From Armatimonadota bacterium (GTDB lineage Bacteria; Armatimonadota; UBA10988): a DNA stretch of 52,903 nucleotides. A program made the position numbers and the translations under genes. The notes beneath the pieces are model-generated. The model had not been told where the DNA came from and searched no databases. It worked only from the letters and a program-made list of their open reading frames with translations. The DNA lies in contig JACRKZ010000156.1 in NCBI GenBank assembly GCA_016235455.1, forward strand, positions 1 to 52,903, written 5' to 3'. Positions 33,287 to 40,517 of the stretch are shown here, piece after piece; the first letter of the stretch is position 1, and each line of letters starts with the position of its first letter.

Positions 33287-33384
33287 CGTGCTCTAGTCGC
33301 TCCTGACCAGATTGACTTCGAGTCGGCCCACGATGTTTCCTCGCTGGCGAAATCGGAGTCGTCGGCCCCCACAACCACCCCAGC

Positions 33385-34428
33385 TTACCACGCGAACCAA
33401 CGGGTGAGCGCCGGCGGTGCGCCGATCGTGGCCAGGTGGCCGCCGTCCACCCAGTCGACCCGGACGTGGGCGCCGGCCCGCTCCAGCCCGCGCGCCAGGG
33501 CGGCCACGCACGGGCTGGGCATGATGGAGTCGCTGCGCCCGCCGACCAGCACAGCGCGCGCCACACGGCTGTCGCCAGCGTAGGTGAGCGGGTCAAGCCG
33601 GGCCAGCTTGCGGCGCCAGGCGTGGGCCGACGCGCCCGGTGGGCAGCGCAGTTGGCCGGCCAGGCCGTGCGTGGACAGGGCGGCGAGTTGGCCCAGATCA
33701 CCGCCGGCGCCCCACACGAACAGGTCGACATCGGCCAGCAGGTCGGGCCGCAGACCGCAGGCAGCCGCGGCGAAGCAGCCGCCCAGGCTGAACCCGCCCA
33801 GGGCCTCGACGCGCAGCCCCTGGCCCTGACAGGCCTGCACGGCGCGGCTGACATCGAGGGTCATCTGCCGTGCCATGCCGGCCAGCACGTCGGCGTCGGC
33901 GGTGGCCAGGCTGGGCCAGCCGGGGCCACGCTGCTCGGCGGCGGGCAACGGCACGACCAGCAGGCGGCGTGGCGGATCGAACCAGCGGTAGAGGGTCAGC
34001 GCCTCGATGTCGAGCCCCGGCCCGCGACTCACCCCGGAGCTGGCCAGGTAGATGAGCACGGTCGGCGGCGCGCCCGGCGGGCTGATCAGCAGGCAGTCGA
34101 GCGGGCGGGCCGCGGCCGTCGGCTGGCCGACAGGGGTGGTATCGAAGGCGAAGGATTCGAGTTTGGGTCCGCCCAGTTGGCGTTCGAACCAGGCTTCGGC
34201 ATCGGCCACGGTCGTACCGCGTGACACGCCAAGTCCCAGCCAGCGGCCCGCGACGCCCTGTACGGCACCGCGCCGGCAGTCCAGCGGCAGGCGCTGAGCG
34301 TCGCTGGCGTCGGCCTGAACGAGGGCCCGCATGGCGCGCGCCGGAGCCGGCCTGGCGTAGAGACCCAGCGCCAGGCCCCCCAAGCCCAGAACGGTGAGCG
34401 CGACCAGTCGCCAGCTACGCCTCGACAT
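33385..34428 (-). CDS. Membrane-anchored alpha/beta hydrolase
   Basis: 347 aa. The ATG at 34428 lies within the last codons of grpE (14-nt overlap). An N-terminal hydrophobic helix (LVALTVLGLGGLALGLYA) anchors or exports it. The hydrolase core has the nucleophile elbow GGFSLGG (S214), D300 in GGRSDS and H331 in GGHLAT, a complete catalytic triad. The substrate is unknown; esterase or acyl-peptidase types are both possible. Confidence 0.8.
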   Translation of the reverse strand: MSRRSWRLVALTVLGLGGLALGLYARPAPARAMRALVQADASDAQRLPLDCRRGAVQGVAGRWLGLGVSRGTTVADAEAWFERQLGGPKLESFAFDTTPVGQPTAAARPLDCLLISPPGAPPTVLIYLASSGVSRGPGLDIEALTLYRWFDPPRRLLVVPLPAAEQRGPGWPSLATADADVLAGMARQMTLDVSRAVQACQGQGLRVEALGGFSLGGCFAAAACGLRPDLLADVDLFVWGAGGDLGQLAALSTHGLAGQLRCPPGASAHAWRRKLARLDPLTYAGDSRVARAVLVGGRSDSIMPSPCVAALARGLERAGAHVRVDWVDGGHLATIGAPPALTRWFAW

Positions 34429-34990
34429 CCAACGCCGCCGAGGCAACCGCCACGCGCGCGGGCCGGATCATGCGGCCGTTGAGCAGGACGCCGGGCTCCA
34501 CCAGCGCGGAGATGTGGCCCTCGGGGATGTCGGCCGTGGCCGGCTGGCCGAAGATGGCGTCGTGCTGCTCGGGGTCGAACGGATCGCCCGGCTGCGGCAG
34601 CACGAGTTCGGCGCCGATGGCGTCGAGGAACGTGCCGATCTGGCGCTCGACGAGCGCCAGGCCGGTCTGGATCTGTTCCACCGAGGTGGCCTGGGCGCCG
34701 GCGCCCAGCGCGCGGGCGAAGCCGGAGAGCAGGGGCAGCATGGCTTCGAGGAACTGCTCGTTGGCGCGGGCCACCTGCACCTTGGCCTGTTCGGCGGCGC
34801 GGCGGGCGCGGGTCTCGGCCTCAGCCAGCGCGCGCAGGTAGCGGTCGCGCTCGGCCACCACTTCGTCATACAGGGCGGCCTCGACAAAGGACTCCTCTGG
34901 GGCGTCCTGCGGCTCATGCTCCAGGGGCACCTCGCTCAGCCCGGCGGGGGTGGTGCTGGGCTCGGTGATGGGATCGGTTGGGTCGGCCAT
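34415..34990 (-). CDS. grpE: Nucleotide exchange factor GrpE
   Basis: 191 aa. Residues 1-38 are a disordered acidic tail, 40-100 the long coiled-coil (ALYDEVVAERDRYLRALAE, REVARANEQ-type helix), and 105-185 the beta-wing that contacts DnaK (FDPEQHDAIFG, GHISALVEPGVLLNGRMIRPARV in parts). It releases ADP from DnaK in the cytosol. dnaK and dnaJ are not adjacent. It starts 9 nt after the aroF stop, in the chain mnmA-aroF-grpE-hydrolase. Confidence 0.93.
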   Translation of the reverse strand: MADPTDPITEPSTTPAGLSEVPLEHEPQDAPEESFVEAALYDEVVAERDRYLRALAEAETRARRAAEQAKVQVARANEQFLEAMLPLLSGFARALGAGAQATSVEQIQTGLALVERQIGTFLDAIGAELVLPQPGDPFDPEQHDAIFGQPATADIPEGHISALVEPGVLLNGRMIRPARVAVASAALDVEA

Positions 34991-34999
34991 CGGGCTACC

Positions 35000-36034
35000 T
35001 CACTCGGATTCGCTGATGTCCACGCCGTAGGTCCAGCGAGGCTGGGCCAACAGCAGCTTCATGAGCCCGCGGAACAGCGGGAAGGTCAGCGCCTGGCTGC
35101 CGTCGCTGAGGGCCACCTTGGGGTCGGGGTGGACCTCCAGCATGATGGCGTCGGCGCCAATCGCCGCGCAGGCCGCGGCCATGGGCGGGATGTACTCGCG
35201 CACGCCCGAGGCGTGGCTGGGATCGAGGCAGATGGGCAGGTGCGTGAGCTTGCGCAGCACGGGCACCGCGGCGGTATCCAGCGTGTTGCGCGTGGCGGTC
35301 TCGAAGGTGCGGATGCCGCGCTCACAGAGCAGGATGCGCTCGTTGCCACGCGAAGCGACGTACTCGGCGGCGTTGAGCAGGTCCTCGATGGTCGCGGCCA
35401 GACCACGCTTGAGCATGACCGGCTTGCCGGTCTCGCCGGCGGCGGCCAGCAGCGCGAAGTTCTGCATGTTGCGCGCGCCGATCTGGATCATGTCGACACA
35501 CTCGAGGGTGTCGTCGAACTGGGCCGCGTCGGTGAACTCGGAGATGACCTTGAGCCCCGTCTCGGCGCGCGCCGCGGCCAGGATCTTGAGCCCGTCGGTG
35601 CCCATGCCCTGGAAGCTGTAGGGCGAGGTGCGCGGCTTGTAAGCGCCGCCGCGCAGCATGCTCGCGCCGCAGGCCTTGGCCAGTCGGGCGCAGGCCATGA
35701 CCTGGTCCTCGGACTCCACCGAACACGGCCCGGCGATGACTGTCAGCGCGCCGCCGCCGATGGTGATGGGGTCGGCATCGCCCACCGAGAAGCCCAGACT
35801 GGGCCGGCCGGCACGCGCCACCAACTTGTACGACTGGTCGATGAGCACGCAGCGGTCGACGCCCGGCATCGACTCGAAGTGGTCCTTGAACTCACCGGGG
35901 TGCGGGCCGACCACCGCCACGACCGTCAGGTGCTCGCCGTAGATGGGGTTGGGCACAAACTTCCGGGCCTGCACCTCGTCCACCACGGCTTGCTTCTGCT
36001 CGGCCGTTGCATCGGTCTTCATGATGATGATCAT
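35000..36034 (-). CDS. aroF: 3-deoxy-7-phosphoheptulonate (DAHP) synthase, type I beta
   Basis: 344 aa, first step of the shikimate pathway (PEP + erythrose-4-phosphate). The ATG at 36034 has GGAGAG about 7 nt upstream; an upstream extension of 17 codons is rejected. Residues 1-70 are the ferredoxin-like regulatory domain (MIIIMKTDATAEQ, VDRCVLIDQSYK) found in the Thermotoga-type enzymes. The barrel carries IAGPCSVES (metal-binding Cys), GGAYKPRTSPYSFQG, IGARNMQN, LKRG, CERGIRTFE and DPSHASG. All expected motifs are intact. Feedback by aromatic acids on the N-terminal domain is likely from the family. Confidence 0.95.
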   Translation of the reverse strand: MIIIMKTDATAEQKQAVVDEVQARKFVPNPIYGEHLTVVAVVGPHPGEFKDHFESMPGVDRCVLIDQSYKLVARAGRPSLGFSVGDADPITIGGGALTVIAGPCSVESEDQVMACARLAKACGASMLRGGAYKPRTSPYSFQGMGTDGLKILAAARAETGLKVISEFTDAAQFDDTLECVDMIQIGARNMQNFALLAAAGETGKPVMLKRGLAATIEDLLNAAEYVASRGNERILLCERGIRTFETATRNTLDTAAVPVLRKLTHLPICLDPSHASGVREYIPPMAAACAAIGADAIMLEVHPDPKVALSDGSQALTFPLFRGLMKLLLAQPRWTYGVDISESE

Positions 36035-36047
36035 CGCCCGCTCTCCT

Positions 36048-37178
36048 TCACGCCTCGGGCAGCACGCACTCGATGATGCCGCCAAGCACTACGTAGCCCT
36101 GCTCATCATAGACCACCGCCGACTGGCCGGGCGCGATGCCGCGCAGGGGCTCCGTCAAGGTGACAGCGACCGCGTCGCCATCAGCCGGCGCGATCTGACA
36201 GGGTATTGCCTTCATACGGTACCGCACCTGCACCAAACCGTAAAGCGCGCCGGGGGGACGGTCATCGGGCTCCCTCCCCGCTTGCGGGGAGGGTTGGGGT
36301 GGGGGCATGTGCACAACCGGCTCGCCCTGCAGCCTGACCAGGAACCGCCGACGGTCGGCCTGCTCGGCGCGGCCGACGACCAGCGTATTGCTCGGCGCGT
36401 CGATCTCGGTGACGAACCAAGCCTCGGGTCCAGCCAGGCCGAGGCCCTTGCGCTGGCCGATGGTGTACCAGACGAGCCCGCGATGTGTGCCCAACGGCCG
36501 GCCGCCGGCATCGACGATGGGCCCCGGCCGCGCGGCGTCGGGCCGGTGCGCGGCGACGAACTCGGCGTAGTCGCCCGACACAAAGCAGATGTCCTGGCTC
36601 TCATGCTTGGTCGCCGTGGGCAGCGAGAACTCAGCAGCCAGGGCGCGCACCTCGGGCTTGGTCAGGCCGCCCAGCGGCAGCCGCGTGGCCGCCATCTGCT
36701 CCTGGGTCAGCGTGTGCAGCACGTACGACTGATCCTTGGCGGCGTCGACTCCGCGCCGCAGCCGCGAGACGCCGTCGGCGCCTCTCTCCAGGCGGGCGTA
36801 ATGGCCGGTAGCAATGGCCTCGCAGCCCAGCGCGCGGGCCTGGGCCAGGAACAGGTCGAACTTGATGTGCTGGTTGCAGCGAATGCATGGGTTGGGCGTG
36901 CGGCCGGCAGCATATTCGTCGAGGAAGTCCTCGACCACGTCCTGCCAGAAGGCCTCGGCGTGGTTGACCACGTAATGGGGAATGCCCAGCACGTCGGCCA
37001 CGCGGCGGGCGTCGTGCAGCTCGCTCAGCCCGCAGCAGGCCTTGGTGGCTTCCCAGCCCGCGTTGGCCGAACCCAGGCGCATGGTGAAGCCCAGCAGCTC
37101 ATGCCCCTCGCGCTGGAGCAGCGCGGCGGCCACGGAGCTGTCGACTCCGCCGGACATGGCGATGGCGATCTTGGCCAT
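36048..37178 (-). CDS. mnmA: tRNA-specific 2-thiouridylase MnmA, with in-frame repeat insertion
   Basis: 376 aa. I chose the ATG at 37178 (MAKIAIAMSGGVDSS), 7 nt after GGACGGGG. The PP-loop is SGGVDSS (9-15). The catalytic cysteines are C98 in NPCIRCN and C198 in SQDICFV, together making the persulfide used to form s2U34 in Lys, Glu and Gln tRNAs. GQRKGLG marks the central domain. Residues about 290-308 (MPPPQPSPQAGRE) are not part of the family: they are a palindromic repeat inserted in frame into a loop before the final beta-barrel (LVQVRYR). The gene runs 13 nt ahead of aroF. Confidence 0.95.
   Translation of the reverse strand: MAKIAIAMSGGVDSSVAAALLQREGHELLGFTMRLGSANAGWEATKACCGLSELHDARRVADVLGIPHYVVNHAEAFWQDVVEDFLDEYAAGRTPNPCIRCNQHIKFDLFLAQARALGCEAIATGHYARLERGADGVSRLRRGVDAAKDQSYVLHTLTQEQMAATRLPLGGLTKPEVRALAAEFSLPTATKHESQDICFVSGDYAEFVAAHRPDAARPGPIVDAGGRPLGTHRGLVWYTIGQRKGLGLAGPEAWFVTEIDAPSNTLVVGRAEQADRRRFLVRLQGEPVVHMPPPQPSPQAGREPDDRPPGALYGLVQVRYRMKAIPCQIAPADGDAVAVTLTEPLRGIAPGQSAVVYDEQGYVVLGGIIECVLPEA
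36271..36308. repeat. G/C-rich palindromic element inside mnmA
   Basis: CCCTCCCCGC (36272-36281) and GCGGGGAGGG (36284-36293) form a perfect 10-bp stem with a TT loop, followed by TTGGGGTGGGGGC. On the mnmA strand it translates in frame as PPPQPSPQAGRE. The same kind of element is known as a dispersed repeat in many bacterial genomes, usually between genes. Confidence 0.75.
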
Positions 37179-37190
37179 GGGCATCCCCGT

Positions 37191-37270
37191 CCAGATCAAC
37201 AGTTAGCGCAGGTGGACGCAGAGGATCTATGCGCTCAATCTGCGTCCACCTGCGCCATCTGTTGATCTGG
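37191..37270. repeat. Long near-perfect palindrome between flxA-like gene and mnmA
   Basis: The 32-nt arms 37191-37222 and 37239-37270 match at 30 positions, with a 16-nt loop. The arm includes GCGCAGGTGGACGCAGA, a sequence style seen in dispersed intergenic repeats. It starts 14 nt past the flxA-like stop and ends 12 nt before the mnmA start codon, so it may end or insulate the hdr-flx transcript and stabilise its 3' end. Confidence 0.8.
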
Positions 37271-37284
37271 GTGTCTGAGGCGTC

Positions 37285-38121
37285 TCAGAACTCCTGAGGC
37301 AGCGCGGCGATCTGGGCGGCGGTGAACACCGGCCCGTCACAGCAGACGTACGCACCGCCGATGTTGCATCGCCCGCACTTGCCCACGCCGCACTTCATGC
37401 GGTTCTCCAGCGTGGTGATGACCTGCTCGCCGGAAAAGCCCATCTTCTCCAGGCTTATCAGCGAGAACTTGATCATGATCGGCGGGCCGCACAGCACTAC
37501 CTTCGTATTATGGGGCGTGGGCGCGAGCCGTTCGAGCACATGGGGGATCAGGCCCACCTCGCCGTCCCACCCCTCGCTGTCGCCGCCGGGATCGACCGTC
37601 TTGACGCAGCGCACATCCGAGCGCGCCGTCCAGGCGTCGGTCTGGTCGCGGTAGACCAGGTCGGCCGCCGAGCGCGCGCCGTTGAGGATGGTGATGTCGC
37701 CAAACTCGCTCCGCCGGTCGAGGCAGTTGACCAGGATGCTGCGCACCGGCGCCATGCCGATGCCGCCGCCGATGAACACCAGGTTGTGCCCGACCATCTC
37801 GTCGATGGGGAAGCTGTTGCCATAGGGCCCGCGGAAGCCCATGACATCGCCTTCGCTCAGCCGGCGCAAGGCGCTGGTCACCTTGCCGGTGAGCTTGAAG
37901 CTGCACTCGACATAGCCGGTCTCGGTGGGCGAGCTGGCGATGCAGAACACCGACTCGCCTTCGCCAAACGCCGAGTAGAAGGCAAACTGCCCAGCGCGAT
38001 AGGCGAACGAGTCGGCCAGCGCCGGGTCGGTGAACGTCAGCCGCAGCGTGCGCACATCGGCGGTCTCGTCGCGCACCTGCGCCACAGTCATCAGATGGGG
38101 TTCGTAGGTCTCGGTTCGCAT
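37285..38121 (-). CDS. flxA: FAD/NAD(P)H-binding oxidoreductase subunit with [2Fe-2S] tail (FlxA/HydG-like)
   Basis: 278 aa. Residues 1-100 are the FAD-binding barrel (FAYRAGQFAFYSAFGEGESVFCIAS in pieces), residues 105-225 the NAD(P)-binding domain (LVFIGGGIGMAPVRSIL, VVLCGPPIMIK), and residues 235-265 a four-cysteine [2Fe-2S] motif (CGVGKCGRCNIGGAYVCCDG). The layout is that of the sulfhydrogenase gamma / dihydroorotate dehydrogenase electron-transfer family, and of FlxA in bacterial Flx-Hdr complexes, where it takes electrons from NAD(P)H. It is the last gene of the operon, 5 nt after flxB. The symbol is given by analogy. Confidence 0.85.
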   Translation of the reverse strand: MRTETYEPHLMTVAQVRDETADVRTLRLTFTDPALADSFAYRAGQFAFYSAFGEGESVFCIASSPTETGYVECSFKLTGKVTSALRRLSEGDVMGFRGPYGNSFPIDEMVGHNLVFIGGGIGMAPVRSILVNCLDRRSEFGDITILNGARSAADLVYRDQTDAWTARSDVRCVKTVDPGGDSEGWDGEVGLIPHVLERLAPTPHNTKVVLCGPPIMIKFSLISLEKMGFSGEQVITTLENRMKCGVGKCGRCNIGGAYVCCDGPVFTAAQIAALPQEF

Positions 38122-38126
38122 CGTGC

Positions 38127-39143
38127 TCAGCCTTGGCCGGCGGCGGCGGTCGCCGCCACTTCGAAGATATCCATGCCCGCGGGGCAGGCGTTCACGCAGC
38201 GGCCGCAGCCCACACACATGGGCCGGCCGTGCGCGCGCGGGTAGTAGCTGAACTTGTGCAGCGCCCGCTGCCGGTAACGCGCGGCCTGGTCGGCGCGCGG
38301 GTTGTGGCCCGAGGCGTGCAGCGTGAACAGCCCGAACTGGCAAGCGTCCCAGACGCGCAGCCGTTGGCCGCCGCGCAGGTTGGACTCGTCGACCACGTCG
38401 AAGCAGTGGCATGTCGGGCAGACGAAGGCACAGGTGCCGCATCCCAGGCAGCGGGCTGCGGCATCGGCCCAGGCGGCTTCGCCAAAGGCGGCGGCCAGCC
38501 CGTCGGCCAGCCCGGCGGGCAGCGCGCGCGGCGCCATGGCGGCCTCGGCACGGGCCGTGACCTCAGCCTTGTCGGCCGCGCCGGGCCGCAGGGCCTCGCC
38601 CAGCAGGTCGACCAGCGCGGCGCCACGCGCGGTCAGCACTTCCACCAAGACGCCCTCGGCCAGCGGCGTCAGCAGCAGGTCGCTGCCATCGGTGGCCGTG
38701 GGCGACAGGCCCACCGCGGTACAGGCACAGTGTGCCTGCGGCTGGTCGCACGACAGGCCGACCACCGTGATCCGCGCGCGCCGCGCCAGGTAGGGCGCGT
38801 CCGCCGGCTCCGCGCCGAACACCCCGTCGAGGATGGCCAGGCCGGCCGCATCGCACGGCCGCACGCCGAACAGCACGGTCGGCGCCGGCGGCTCCTCGCC
38901 CGGCAGCAGCTCCACGCCGGGGTTGCCGAAGCGGTAGCCGAACAGCCGTTGGGTGCGCGGGAAAGCCAGCTCCTTGGCCGAGGCGCGGGTCTGGCCGATC
39001 AGTTGTGCCTGCTCCGCCTGTTCGACATGCGCGAAGGCCAGCAGCCCGGCCTGCTCGACCGGCGCGACGACGCGCTGGCCGGCGGCCAGGATGGCGGTCA
39101 GCACGGCCTGCGCCGAGTCCGCGAGGTAGGTCGTCGGGCTCAT
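38127..39143 (-). CDS. flxB: 4Fe-4S dicluster electron-transfer subunit (FlxB/HydB-like)
   Basis: 338 aa. The ATG at 39143 overlaps the stop of the previous gene (ATGA). The N-terminal 225 residues (LFGVRPCDAAGLAILD, VVGLSCDQPQAHCACTAVGL) match the sulfhydrogenase beta / anaerobic sulfite reductase A type. Two [4Fe-4S] clusters follow: C232-C235-C238-C242 (CLGCGTCAFVC) and C310-C313-C316-C320 (CVGCGRCVNAC). It would pass electrons from the flavin subunit to the MvhD-HdrA side. Cytoplasmic, no signal. Confidence 0.85.
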   Translation of the reverse strand: MSPTTYLADSAQAVLTAILAAGQRVVAPVEQAGLLAFAHVEQAEQAQLIGQTRASAKELAFPRTQRLFGYRFGNPGVELLPGEEPPAPTVLFGVRPCDAAGLAILDGVFGAEPADAPYLARRARITVVGLSCDQPQAHCACTAVGLSPTATDGSDLLLTPLAEGVLVEVLTARGAALVDLLGEALRPGAADKAEVTARAEAAMAPRALPAGLADGLAAAFGEAAWADAAARCLGCGTCAFVCPTCHCFDVVDESNLRGGQRLRVWDACQFGLFTLHASGHNPRADQAARYRQRALHKFSYYPRAHGRPMCVGCGRCVNACPAGMDIFEVAATAAAGQG

Positions 39144-40507
39144 CGGATGAACTCCTCGTGGTCTTCGAGCAGGTAGGTGGTCAGCGGCGGCGGCAGGTCG
39201 GGGTCGCCGCCGGCCACGTAGCCGAATTCGTCGCGTACCACCTGCGCCAGCTTGGCGTTGAGCAGGTCGAGCCGGATGTTCGACGGGCAGACCCGGGTGC
39301 ACTCGCCACACCCCACGCAGCGCCCAGCCAGGTGGAAGGCGCGGACCAGGTTCCAGGCCAGATTGCCCCGGCCGTCGCTGCTCTTGGACACCCACTGCGG
39401 GCGGCTCTGGTCGGCGATGCACTGGCTGCAGTAGCACAACGGGCAGACGGCGCGACAGGCGTAGCAGCGCAGGCAGCGGTCGAACTGCGCCTGCCACCAG
39501 GCGCGGCGCTGGGCCGGCGACATCTTCTCCACCCAGGCGATCTCAGCGGCCAGACCCTCACCGTCGACCGGCGTCAGCGGCACTTCGGCCGAGAGCACTT
39601 CGTCCACCAGCGCGGGCCAGGCGCTGTCGCAGGTGTGGCACTTGGGCGCCAGCGCGCCATCGACCTCCACCCCGATGCAGGGCACGCCCAGCAGCGTCAC
39701 CTGCTCGCGCTCGATCTGGCGCTCCTGCAGCAGGCCGACCACGGCGCGTGCGTCGCAGCTCTTGACCAGCAGGCCAACCCGGCCGTGACGCTTGACCAGC
39801 CCGCGGGTCAGGTAGGTGGCCAGGTTGTTGACCGCGTGCTCGTTCCAGACCAACTGGTCGACCTCGTCAGGCGAGGTGATGAACGCTGGCCGCAAGCGGC
39901 CCGGCAGCGAGCCCTGGCCGTAGCCGACGAACACATCGACCCGGCAATCGCTCAGCCAGCGCTGTGCCGTGGCGCGCAACTCGCCCACCACGTCGAGCGG
40001 CTCCGGCACTGGTCGCGGCGGCTCGGACAGGGAGCGCACGGGCAGTTCGCCCGCGCCACCCCAGGTCGGCTGTACCGGGCCCACGCGCAGCAGGCCGGCG
40101 ACCACATCGCTGACCACATCGGCCCATTTGCGGCCTTCGGCGGCCGACACCCACGAGAACTGCAGCCGCTCGGGTTCGATGCCCAGGAACTCGGCCAGCG
40201 CGTGCAGCACCATGAACTTGCGCCGCGCATGGTAGTTGCCCGCCGTGTAGTGGCAGTCGCCGGGATGGCAGCCCGAGACGAGCACGCCATCGGCGCCCTG
40301 CTCGAAGGCGCGGATGATGAAGTGCGGGTCGATGCGGCCCGAGCACGGCAGCCGCACGATGCGCACGTTGGCCGGATACTCGGTGCGGCTGGTGCCAGCC
40401 AGGTCGGCGCCGGTGTAGGTGCACCAGTTGCAGACGAAGGCCACCAGCCGTGGCTTCCAGGTCGCCGTGTCCGGCGCGCTCGGCGTCAAGAGTGTCTCAG
40501 TGCTCAT
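39140..40507 (-). CDS. MvhD-like [2Fe-2S] domain fused to 4Fe-4S dicluster protein (FlxD-FlxC-type fusion)
   Basis: 455 aa. Residues 18-145 are an MvhD/FlxD delta domain with C26, C29, C55, C80 and C85 (VCNWC, LPCSG, GCHPGDC), the piece that docks to HdrA. Residues about 185-330 are FrhB/FlxC-like (VGLLVKSCDARAVVGLL, LLGVPCIGV, CHTCD). Residues 345-363 hold a Cys-rich CLRCYACRAVCPLCYCSQC, and C397-C400-C403-C407 (CVGCGECTRVC) a further [4Fe-4S] site. In the described Flx complexes these parts are separate polypeptides; here they are one. The start is the ATG at 40507 with GGATGA upstream, 10 nt after the hdrA stop. Confidence 0.85.
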   Translation of the reverse strand: MSTETLLTPSAPDTATWKPRLVAFVCNWCTYTGADLAGTSRTEYPANVRIVRLPCSGRIDPHFIIRAFEQGADGVLVSGCHPGDCHYTAGNYHARRKFMVLHALAEFLGIEPERLQFSWVSAAEGRKWADVVSDVVAGLLRVGPVQPTWGGAGELPVRSLSEPPRPVPEPLDVVGELRATAQRWLSDCRVDVFVGYGQGSLPGRLRPAFITSPDEVDQLVWNEHAVNNLATYLTRGLVKRHGRVGLLVKSCDARAVVGLLQERQIEREQVTLLGVPCIGVEVDGALAPKCHTCDSAWPALVDEVLSAEVPLTPVDGEGLAAEIAWVEKMSPAQRRAWWQAQFDRCLRCYACRAVCPLCYCSQCIADQSRPQWVSKSSDGRGNLAWNLVRAFHLAGRCVGCGECTRVCPSNIRLDLLNAKLAQVVRDEFGYVAGGDPDLPPPLTTYLLEDHEEFIR

Positions 40508-40517
40508 TGGTCATCCA

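Noticed and set aside
37285..38121. Dihydroorotate dehydrogenase electron-transfer subunit (PyrK)
   Set aside because: The fold is shared, but the operon context with flxB and hdr genes and the absence of pyrD favour FlxA.
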